This document shows positions 53,569 through 64,000 of a stretch of 64,000 bases of DNA, piece after piece (the stretch's first letter is position 1; each line of letters opens with the position of its first letter). The notes under the pieces were generated by a model. The model was not told the origin of the DNA, did no database searches, and worked only from the letters and a program-made list of their open reading frames with translations. This stretch comes from Microbulbifer pacificus (lineage in GTDB: Bacteria; Pseudomonadota; Gammaproteobacteria; Pseudomonadales; Cellvibrionaceae): contig NZ_PREV01000026.1 of the NCBI RefSeq assembly GCF_002959965.1, positions 716,001 to 780,000 of the forward strand, given 5' to 3'. Made by a program: the position numbers and the translations under genes.

Positions 53569-54642
53569 TTACTGGGACGCGTCCCGAATTTGCAGCCTGC
53601 CCTCACCCGGCGCCATCTCATCAGCGGTATCATGCAGTGCGGATTGACTCTGGCTCTCCGCCCAAAACGGCAGCATTGCAGCCAGTACCCGGCGGCTCAC
53701 TTCCGGTTCCAGTGCATGCCCCATCCCCGGAATCGCCACAAATTGCGCGTTGGGAATCTTCTCTGCAGTATCGCGGCCGTGATCCGGTGGCAGCAGCGGA
53801 TCGCTTTCTCCGTGGATCACCAGCGCCGGCACATCAATGGTCCCGAGCAGGTGCGAGCGATCACCACTGGCGAGAATGGCCTGGAACTGTCGCACGATGC
53901 CGGGACCATAGCTGCCGCGATTCATTACGCGTTCCGCCAGTTGGCGGGCATTCTCTTCCGCAAAATACTCCGGCGAGCCGATGGTACGTGCGATGGTCAC
54001 GCGGTTGGCCAGCTCCTGCTCGCGGCTGAGACCAGACTTGGCGCCCAGCGTCAGCGCGGAAACTGCCTCTGGTTTGGACTCGGTGAGATGGGGCGCCCCG
54101 GAACTCGACATGACCGAGGTGAGCGTGAGCACCCGCTGTGGATATTCTGCCGTGAGCACCTGCGCAATCATGCCGCCCATGGACGCACCCACAATATGCG
54201 CGTGGCGGATGTGGAGCGCATCCAGCACACCTATCGCGTCCGCGGCCATGTCTTCCAGCGTATAAGCCGGCTCCGGGGTAAAGCCGACTTTGGCCCGCAC
54301 CAACGTCCACCACACCGGCGGCGCGGACAGGCGATAGAATTTCTGCGACAGCCCGGCGTCACGATTGTCGAGCAGCACCACCCGATAGCCCTGATCGAGC
54401 AGCCCCTGCACCAGGGTATCGCCCCAATGCAACATCTGCGCGCCGAGCCCCATGATCAGCAGGACCGGCTCGCCGTCCCGTGGCCCCATATCCTGGTAGG
54501 CGATGGCGGTTTCATTGACAGTGGTGAAATGGATCGGATAACGATCGAACGGGCTCTCCTGTGCACTCAGATTCCCCGCCTGCAATGCCCCCCATCCGAT
54601 GATCATCCAGCATGAGACTCTCCGCACAACAGATATCCACAT
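53569..54642 (-). CDS. Secreted alpha/beta hydrolase
   Basis: 357 residues from ATG 54642, where GAGAGG lies about 6 bases upstream and a signal peptide (WMIIGWGALQAGNLSAQE) begins. Earlier in-frame starts overlap the MATE gene and are unlikely. The alpha/beta fold shows GEPVLLIMGLGAQMLHWGD (oxyanion region), the nucleophile elbow VGASMGGMIAQ, the acid in IHGESDPLLP and the histidine in GMGHALEP. The substrate is unknown; similar proteins are esterases or epoxide-hydrolase-like enzymes. It lies 16 bases after the MATE stop, so it is in one operon with it. Confidence 0.88.
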   Translation of the reverse strand: MWISVVRRVSCWMIIGWGALQAGNLSAQESPFDRYPIHFTTVNETAIAYQDMGPRDGEPVLLIMGLGAQMLHWGDTLVQGLLDQGYRVVLLDNRDAGLSQKFYRLSAPPVWWTLVRAKVGFTPEPAYTLEDMAADAIGVLDALHIRHAHIVGASMGGMIAQVLTAEYPQRVLTLTSVMSSSGAPHLTESKPEAVSALTLGAKSGLSREQELANRVTIARTIGSPEYFAEENARQLAERVMNRGSYGPGIVRQFQAILASGDRSHLLGTIDVPALVIHGESDPLLPPDHGRDTAEKIPNAQFVAIPGMGHALEPEVSRRVLAAMLPFWAESQSQSALHDTADEMAPGEGRLQIRDASQ

Positions 54643-54658
54643 ACACAGCCTCTCGAAT

Positions 54659-56029
54659 TTATTTCGCCACCACATGTTCAAGCTCCCCCACGCGCACTCC
54701 CAGGTAACGGCGCAGCCACCACCAGGCCAACGCACCAACCGCCAGGTTGGAAATCACCGTAGCCACAAACAGCCCGTGGATACCCCAGAAATGATTGCCC
54801 AGCCAGGCGAGCGGCAGGTACAACCCGAGTACACGCAGAAATGAAATGAATGTACCCGGCAAAGGATGACCGAGACCATTGAACGCCGCATTGGCGGACA
54901 TCACAAAACCGTAGCCGGCGTAACTGAGCGGTACCAGACTGAGGTAGGCCACCGCCACCGCCAGCACCTGCGGGGAATCGCTGAACAGCGCCACCAGCTT
55001 GCCGCCCACCAGCCACAGGGCCAACGCAAGACCTATCCCAAAAACAATACTGAAGCGCGCCAGCACCGACACGGTCTGCAGCAGGCGATCCTGCCGGTGC
55101 GCTCCCGCATTCTGCCCCATAAACGGGCCGACGACAGAGGAGAGCGCGTAAAACACGATCAACGCCACCGGCTCGATACGCAGTGCCACCCCAAGCCCCG
55201 CCACCGCCTCCGCACCGTGACTGGCCACCAGCGCCACCACCACGCCACCGGACATGGGGATGATCACATTGGTGGCTATCGCCGGCAGGCCCACCGCAAG
55301 CAGCGTGCGCCACGAATTTTTCAGCTCCGACCAGCGCCAGCTCGGTACACCCAGAATCTGCTCCCGTCGTACCAGTACGTGGAGTGCGATGGCAAAGCTG
55401 AGTCCGCGAGCGATTACCGTCGCCAGTGCGGCGCCCTGCAGCTCCAGCCGCGGGAATCCGTAAAGGCCGAAAATCAGCAGCGGATCGAGAATCAGGTTGA
55501 ACAGCGCCACCGCCATCAGGATACGACCGGTAAGCGCGCTGTTACCGATCGCGCGCAGAGCCGACAAGGCGACCATCGGCACCACCGCAAACAGCGCGCC
55601 CAGATACCAGGGCACCATGTAATCCGAAATCAGTGGCAACAAGCGCTCCTCCGCGCCCAACAAGCGGAACAGGGGATCGATAGTCGCGAGCCCCACCGCG
55701 CTGACCAGCACGGCGATGACAAGGGCCAACAGCGTGGCATCGCTGACCAGTTGCTTAACACGCGCCATGTCGCCACTGCCGTATGCCCTCGCCACCGCCG
55801 AAGACGTCCCCGCACCGAGCCCGATGGCCAGTGCATTGATCACCATCACCACCGGAAAGGTGAAACTCATCGCCGCCAGCGGCCCGTCTCCCAGACGCGC
55901 AACAAAGTATGTATCCACCACGTTGAACGACATGGTCGCGAGTATGCCCCAGACCATGGGCAGAGCCAGGCGCTGTAGGTGGCCGGAGACGGAACCGTCA
56001 AGTAACGAGGGATGCTTGCTGAAGGCCAT
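54659..56029 (-). CDS. MATE-family efflux transporter
   Basis: 456 residues with about twelve membrane helices in two pseudo-repeats. Typical starts of the halves are RLALPMVWGILATMSFNVVD and LLAVGLPAIATNVIIPMSGG. VDTYFVARLGDGPLAAMSFT in helix 1-2 and GAGTSSAVARAYGSGD at helix 2-3 mark the NorM/DinF-like MATE fold. It exports drugs or metabolites using a Na+ or H+ gradient. It is co-transcribed with the alpha/beta hydrolase downstream. No regulator is adjacent. Confidence 0.93.
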   Translation of the reverse strand: MAFSKHPSLLDGSVSGHLQRLALPMVWGILATMSFNVVDTYFVARLGDGPLAAMSFTFPVVMVINALAIGLGAGTSSAVARAYGSGDMARVKQLVSDATLLALVIAVLVSAVGLATIDPLFRLLGAEERLLPLISDYMVPWYLGALFAVVPMVALSALRAIGNSALTGRILMAVALFNLILDPLLIFGLYGFPRLELQGAALATVIARGLSFAIALHVLVRREQILGVPSWRWSELKNSWRTLLAVGLPAIATNVIIPMSGGVVVALVASHGAEAVAGLGVALRIEPVALIVFYALSSVVGPFMGQNAGAHRQDRLLQTVSVLARFSIVFGIGLALALWLVGGKLVALFSDSPQVLAVAVAYLSLVPLSYAGYGFVMSANAAFNGLGHPLPGTFISFLRVLGLYLPLAWLGNHFWGIHGLFVATVISNLAVGALAWWWLRRYLGVRVGELEHVVAK

Positions 56030-56180
56030 GAAGTGTATTGCGACGTATTGCGAGAGACCCGTGAAGGCGTGAAGCGCGAGGCCCTCGCACCGCGAGAGCC
56101 AAAATTTGAACGACTATTCTAGGCCCTGCGAGATCCGATTTCGACGGGTGCAATGAAAGAAAGCGATAGACGGATGCTAC

Positions 56181-56208
56181 AAAAGGACTGCGGGATTACC
56201 GCAGCCCT
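56181..56208 (-). terminator. Probable terminator of rimI
   Basis: On the minus strand a stem of CTGCGG / CCGCAG, extended by flanking AGG/CCT pairing, is followed by TTTTG. It lies about 95 bases past the rimI stop. Confidence 0.45.
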
Positions 56209-56303
56209 CCATCTCCAGAAGATGCCACTTGGCGGTTCCGGGATACCGGCAAGAGCGAATCAAAACTGCCATTCGACTCCCGTGTAGGCCGGCTGATTGG
56301 AAA

Positions 56304-56741
56304 TCAACGGTAGAGACTCATCAGCAGTGCGTCCTCTCGGCCGCCATCCGCCTTGGGGTAATAATTCTTGCGGCGACCGTCTTCTGAAAAACCGAGCTTG
56401 TGGTATAGCGCCCGCGCGGGTCGGTTGGATGCGCGCACTTCCAGCAGTACCCGCGCCACGTCTTCCGGTAGGGCGGAAAAAATCTGCTGCAGTAGGCTCG
56501 CGCCCACGCCGCGGCGCCGCCACTCCGGTGCCACGGCAACATCGAGCACCTCCACTTCGTCGAATACCCGACTGACCACACAGCAGGCGGCAATTGCGCG
56601 TTGATCGGTACGGAAAATCCAGCATTGGTGGCCGGACTCAAGACTGTCGCGATATTGCCCGGCACTCCAGGGATGACTGTGGGCACTGCGCGCCAGCTGC
56701 GCCAGTGCGTCGCAATCCGGCAGCGCCGCCTTCTCCAGCAT
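56304..56741 (-). CDS. rimI: Ribosomal protein S18-alanine N-acetyltransferase
   Basis: 145 residues from ATG 56741. Earlier in-frame ATG/GTG codons (to 56882) overlap the upstream gene. The GNAT fold shows the pattern AHSHPWSAGQYRDSL, VLDVAVAPEWRRRGVGASLL (acetyl-CoA loop Q/R-x-x-G-x-G/A as RRRGVGA) and LLEVRASNRPARALYHKLGF. It ends with NYYPKADGGREDALLMSL, the RimI C-terminal signature. It acetylates the N-terminus of S18. The upstream gene is HolD-like, the same order as holD-rimI in E. coli, which supports both calls. Confidence 0.92.
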   Translation of the reverse strand: MLEKAALPDCDALAQLARSAHSHPWSAGQYRDSLESGHQCWIFRTDQRAIAACCVVSRVFDEVEVLDVAVAPEWRRRGVGASLLQQIFSALPEDVARVLLEVRASNRPARALYHKLGFSEDGRRKNYYPKADGGREDALLMSLYR

Positions 56742-56836
56742 CAAACCGGATATCGATTCAGAATTGGGGAGGTGTCCGGAAGATGGAGGGGTCACCACAT
56801 GAAGTCCATGTTCAGTATTGGCGAGGTAAACAGGTG

Positions 56837-57610
56837 TCAGCGCCGGGTCTGCTCGGGGTAGAGCTTGCGCAGCAATTGCCACACGTCACGCTTGCGCAGG
56901 GGCTCGCTCAGCATTTCAGAAAGGCTCGGCATGGCAATCAATTGCACCCCGTTCCAGTCCGCCACGTCATTTTCGAATACTCGCGGTGCACAGTAGTCGC
57001 GGGCCTGCTGCCCCATCAGCCAGATGGACTTGGCCGGCCTGCGGGATACCGCCGCCTCCAGCCAGCTGCTGCAGGTATCGCGGGCCTCGGCGGCGCCGGC
57101 CGCTGCGGCAAACGGGTTTTCGGCCAGCGGCCATCGGAACTTGTCGCGCGCGGTCGGCAACTGGTGCCAGTCCAGTGCGCGGGCGATATTGCCAAACAGG
57201 GACTCCACCGGCAGCGCACTGCCCGGCTCGCGGCTGTCGACCGCCAGTACCTCCTCCCCCAGCCACCAGCAGCTCAGTACAAAAGGGTTGATCTGCGGCG
57301 ACGGTACAACCGGTTCCGGCTTGGCTTGCGCATGCGGCGCGCGGGTTTCGGTCGTGATACTGCCAATCACCCGGCTGATTTCCGGCACGGGTTCCGGGCG
57401 AGCCGGCCGTGTAGACTCCATTGCTGGAGGCGCGGACGCTGCGCCAACCGCAGCCATAATGGCGGCAGCCGGCGCCACCTCTGAAGTTTCCTCAACGGCA
57501 GGCGGTAGTTCTGCCTGGGTCGACTCGGGGGCCAGTGGCAGATGGAAGCGCGGCATGTAGCTGGTTATGCCCAGTGCCGTCAGGTATTCCGTCCGCTGTA
57601 ATTCGTTCAC
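56837..57610 (-). CDS. HolD-like DNA polymerase III psi-subunit candidate
   Basis: 257 residues, far longer than E. coli psi (137). The start MNELQRTEYLTALGITSYMP and the end KRDVWQLLRKLYPEQ correspond to the two ends of HolD (LQQLGIT near the start, an AxxLWQQI-type helix at the end). Between them lie a Pro/Ala/Glu-rich insert (about 30-110, disordered) and a helical domain with VLSCWWLGEEVLAVDSREPG. The gene is followed by rimI, as in E. coli holD-rimI. It may link the clamp loader to single-strand binding protein. Assignment is by layout and partial similarity, not by clear sequence identity. Confidence 0.55.
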   Translation of the reverse strand: MNELQRTEYLTALGITSYMPRFHLPLAPESTQAELPPAVEETSEVAPAAAIMAAVGAASAPPAMESTRPARPEPVPEISRVIGSITTETRAPHAQAKPEPVVPSPQINPFVLSCWWLGEEVLAVDSREPGSALPVESLFGNIARALDWHQLPTARDKFRWPLAENPFAAAAGAAEARDTCSSWLEAAVSRRPAKSIWLMGQQARDYCAPRVFENDVADWNGVQLIAMPSLSEMLSEPLRKRDVWQLLRKLYPEQTRR

Positions 57611-57630
57611 ATCTGGCCCCGTTTATCCGT

Positions 57631-59166
<1,536 letters not shown>

Positions 59167-59721
59167 CGGGACTCTTCTCCTAGTCTGGCCCGAGGCTAAA
59201 CAGCAGAGGGGCTGCTGTCTACGCACTGCCTGAATTAAGTACGGAATTCTGTCGAGAGATATGGGGATAAAATTATATGCCGCAGTGCGGCAGTCGTAGC
59301 GGGCCAGCTAGTAGCGGAGAAGCAGCAGAGTTTGCGACGGAAAGAAAAATTCCGGAGCAAAGGAAAGCAGGTGTATCTGGAACGCCAGGAGAACAGGAGG
59401 CGACTCGCCTTCCGACCGGCACTATCGTGTTGTCTGGGATAGCGGGAAACATGTCTGCAGCTTCAATAATCTGTTTGATTGAATACAAATACAGCGAAAC
59501 CCTCGTGAGGTTTCTGTGAGCGCCGGGAGAACTTGACCCAGCGTCACGTACGCGACTATAAGCCCGCCCCAGTGTTGCATCAAGATCCATCCTATTTAAA
59601 GCACACAATTAGACATATTTCGCAAAAACTGCAGCACAAAGAGTAAACTATTGAAACATTTATCCTAATTTAAAAAATCCGCAACGTTGTAATTTGCCCC
59701 CCAAGTGAGCCCTATGTGAGC
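59167..59721. other. Intergenic region between leuA and the glutathione peroxidase gene
   Basis: 555 bases upstream of leuA (minus) and after the glutathione peroxidase stop (minus). 59600-59690 is AT-rich. A stem GAAACC/GGTTTC lies near 59497-59516. CAGCAG/CTGCTG (59204-59216) is close to leuA but not attenuator-like. A palindrome GTGAGCTCAC at 59716-59725 covers the peroxidase stop. No gene called. Confidence 0.35.
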
Positions 59722-60201
59722 TCACAACAGCTTCTCTATATCTGATGTCAGAGCCTCGGGTTTGTCTTTTGGTGCATAGCGTCCCACTACATCACCATCC
59801 CTGTTCACAAGGAACTTGGTAAAGTTCCATTTGATGCCTTCAGTCCCCAAAATCCCGGGGGCCGCTTTTTTCAATGACGAAAACAGCGGGTGGGCATCTC
59901 CGCCATTCACATTCACCTTGGCATATACCGGAAAGCTGACGCCGTAGTTGATAGCACAGAACTCCTGGATTTCAGCATCACTTCCCGGCTCCTGCTGACC
60001 AAACTGGTTACAGGGAAAGGCCAGTACCACCAATCCTTTTTCACGGTACTCTCGATACAGATCTTCAAGCCCCTGGTACTGCGGAGTAAACCCGCACTTG
60101 CTTGCGGTATTTACAATCAGCAACACCTTGCCTTTGTGCTCCTCCAGTGTGGTCTGCTTTCCATCACTGGTGAGGAAAGGTATCGAATAAAGGTTTGTCA
60201 T
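59722..60201 (-). CDS. Glutathione peroxidase (Cys form)
   Basis: 159 residues. It reduces hydroperoxides with glutathione or thioredoxin in the cytoplasm or periplasm (BtuE-like). The catalytic tetrad is visible: Cys in NTASKCGFTPQY (residue 36, in place of Sec), Gln and Trp in FPCNQFGQQEPGS and KWNFTKFLVNRDG. A second Cys in EIQEFCAINYGV is the likely resolving residue, implying thioredoxin use. Length is usual. No clear ribosome site is visible. It is monocistronic, with the rRNA tail region upstream. Confidence 0.94.
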   Translation of the reverse strand: MTNLYSIPFLTSDGKQTTLEEHKGKVLLIVNTASKCGFTPQYQGLEDLYREYREKGLVVLAFPCNQFGQQEPGSDAEIQEFCAINYGVSFPVYAKVNVNGGDAHPLFSSLKKAAPGILGTEGIKWNFTKFLVNRDGDVVGRYAPKDKPEALTSDIEKLL

Positions 60202-60501
60202 TTGGAGGTCTCTCGCTTTTGGAAGAGATCAAAACTACTTGTGTGTGGTTTGAATGGCAAATCAGTATTCTGGAGTTTCTTGCGTTTCTTTGGTCCGGAC
60301 CTTTTGTCGAAATCATTTCGGCCGTGAATGTGAATTGTTTTTACAGGAGTTTTTTGGGTTATACACAGGTAGATTACTCACAGAAACACTGGACAGACTT
60401 GGGGATAAGTTTGGGATATCGGGTGTGAGGCCCGTGGTTGTTGGGCTTGGGAAAGCGTTTAAAAAAGCGTCGGTGGTGCGCTGGTATCCGCGGGTATAAA
60501 G

Positions 60502-60534
60502 AAAGCCCTGAGCGCGCTGGCGGTCAGGGCCTTT
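60502..60534. terminator. Distal hairpin of the rRNA tail
   Basis: GCCCTGA (60505-60511) / TCAGGGC (60524-60530) with GC-rich loop, followed by TTTTT on the plus strand and by CTTTCTTT on the minus strand. It may stop residual rRNA transcription. Confidence 0.45.
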
Positions 60535-60710
60535 TTGCTTTTGTTCGTTGGTCGTGCCGATGGGGAGCTCGATGACCTACAGTGGGTGTCGAGCTGCGCT
60601 CGCCATCGCTGCGCGACGCCCGCTGGGCGCCCCAAGCTTTGCACCGTTGGTGCATGGCTTGTCACATGGCAGCGCGTTGCGCTGCGAGGTAGTGTCGGGC
60701 GCAAAAATAA

Positions 60711-60742
60711 AAAAAGGGCCACCCGTTTGGGTGGCCCTTTCT
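60711..60742. terminator. Second terminator of the rRNA tail
   Basis: Perfect 12-pair stem AAAGGGCCACCC / GGGTGGCCCTTT with the loop GTTT. On the minus strand it is followed by an AT run. Confidence 0.7.
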
Positions 60743-60751
60743 TTTATTTAG

Positions 60752-60857
60752 AAGCCTGACAAACGGCAACGCCGTTTGGACTGCCGCAGGCAGCCCGGAG
60801 GGTGAGAGCCTTTGGCTCGAATCACCGTGACCTTTTCGCGAAGCGAAAATGCAGGTC
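60752..60857. repeat. Tract of four small hairpins
   Basis: CAAACGGC/GCCGTTTG (60760-60778), CTGCC/GGCAG (60781-60793), GAGCC/GGCTC (60806-60818) and TTTTCGC/GCGAAAA (60833-60849). The last is extended by TGACC/GGTCA (60828-60857). It lies between two rRNA terminators. Confidence 0.6.
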
Positions 60858-60869
60858 ATCGGCAGGCGT

Positions 60870-60907
60870 AAAAGAAGAAAGGCCGTACAGTCTCCTGTAC
60901 GGCCTTT
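60870..60907 (-). terminator. Terminator of the rRNA operon
   Basis: Perfect 13-pair stem AAAGGCCGTACAG / CTGTACGGCCTTT with a 4-base loop, about 10 bases past the 5S 3' end. The minus-strand continuation is CTTCTTTTAC. Confidence 0.85.
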
Positions 60908-60917
60908 CGGATTAGAA

Positions 60918-61035
60918 GCCTGACGATGACCTACTCTCACATGGGGAAACCCCACACTACCATCGGCGATGTTGCGTTTCACTTCTGAGTTCGGCAAGGG
61001 ATCAGGTGGTTCCACAACTCTATTGTCGTCAGGCA
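60918..61035 (-). rRNA. rrf: 5S ribosomal RNA
   Basis: About 118 bases. The minus strand starts TGCCTGACGACAATAGAG, includes GTGGAACCACCTGATCCC and ends CATCGTCAGGC, so its two ends pair (TGCCTGACGA / TCGTCAGGC). The order 23S-5S with a spacer of about 205 bases is the standard bacterial rRNA operon layout. Exact ends are uncertain by a few bases. Confidence 0.93.
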
Positions 61036-61240
61036 AACTGGCTTGGGTTGGTGCTGGTCTTACGGGCTGTGCCCTGCGCTACCTGTTATCGCTGTTTGCC
61101 TGGTCGTTTAGACCGGCGATAACCCCAAATACTTCGGCGAAACATTCTGTAGTAATACACCGCAAGTCGATCTCTTGCGAGAAGCTTGCACGTCTCTCGA
61201 TTGCTTACACAATCCGTTCGTTAGTAACCATCTCTGTTGT
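61036..61240 (-). other. 23S-5S spacer with processing-type stem
   Basis: About 205 bases, longer than the usual 90-100 in enterics, and without a tRNA. It contains the stem GTTATCGC (61085-61092) / GCGATAAC (61116-61123) with an inner GGTC/GACC, a possible RNase III-type site. Confidence 0.6.

Positions 61241-64000
<2,760 letters not shown>

Larger units (their letters stand above)
60202..60917. other. Intergenic region: hairpin-rich tail of the rRNA operon
   Basis: 716 bases between 5S rRNA and the glutathione peroxidase gene. 60202-60490 has no recognisable gene. 60500-60910 contains eight inverted repeats (listed separately or in the findings). Several open frames in this stretch are products of the repeats, not genes. 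Confidence 0.5.

Noticed and set aside
59204..59226. Leucine attenuator upstream of leuA
   Set aside because: The in-frame leader region has only a few Leu codons and the stem CAGCAG/CTGCTG is too weak. No leader peptide with a Leu run exists.

Overview
The window reads as chromosomal DNA of a marine-type gammaproteobacterium. The gene set (a SO2930-type diheme cytochrome paired with a beta-helix lipoprotein, many TonB-type parts, an AlgP-like histone mimic, and the holD-rimI gene order) fits Cellvibrionales, and Microbulbifer is my best guess. The genus is inferred from gene content only, not from a search. Coding density is high, and no insertion sequence, prophage or CRISPR array is visible. 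The only RNA genes are a 5S rRNA and most of a 23S rRNA at the right edge.

Layout. 1-4.7 kb: diheme cytochrome, beta-helix lipoprotein, Yip1-type membrane protein and branched-chain aminotransferase, all on the minus strand. 5.4-21.4 kb: a 16 kb block of 13 plus-strand genes, mostly exported or membrane proteins without an assigned process. In order these are a TPR/TonB-C protein, a serine-rich lipoprotein, a lipoprotein, a TPR/PEGA membrane protein, a PEGA/FGE-like membrane protein, a small secreted protein, a MotA/TolQ/ExbB-like channel, a degenerate actin/Hsp70-fold protein with an FHA-like tail, two von Willebrand A (VWA) proteins with an ExbD-like membrane anchor, two lipoproteins and an M48 lipoprotein metalloprotease. 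The block ends in a strong terminator. 21.5-29.5 kb: diguanylate cyclase, enoyl-CoA hydratase-like protein, tryptophan 2,3-dioxygenase, a lone ExbD, methylglyoxal synthase, a small unknown, a redoxin-like membrane protein and the AlgP-like protein. 29.6-36.7 kb: an RND pump with its adaptor, a cNMP-binding protein, and a chalcone-isomerase-like/TonB-C fusion. 36.8-46.6 kb: M13 peptidase, MFS-acyltransferase fusion, FAD oxidoreductase, TPR-sulfotransferase and TonB-dependent receptor. 46.9-60.2 kb: mostly housekeeping genes (tpx, M28 peptidase, acyltransferase, prfC, Xaa-Pro aminopeptidase, hydrolase, MATE, rimI, holD-like, leuA, glutathione peroxidase). 60.5-64 kb: the 3' end of an rRNA operon on the minus strand, followed downstream by a hairpin-rich tract.

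The 5.4-21.4 kb block is the best candidate for an undescribed system. It pairs one ExbB/MotA-like channel with two translationally coupled VWA proteins. Their N-terminal anchor carries a membrane-edge aspartate placed like that of ExbD/TolR/MotB. PEGA- and TPR-bearing inner-membrane proteins, four lipoproteins and a periplasmic TonB-C protein complete the set. I read this as a possible ion-motive-force-driven envelope machine in which VWA domains replace the usual peptidoglycan- or TonB-binding output domain. Most intergenic gaps in the block hold an inverted repeat, several overlapping stop codons, which suggests that RNA processing or stability sets subunit ratios.
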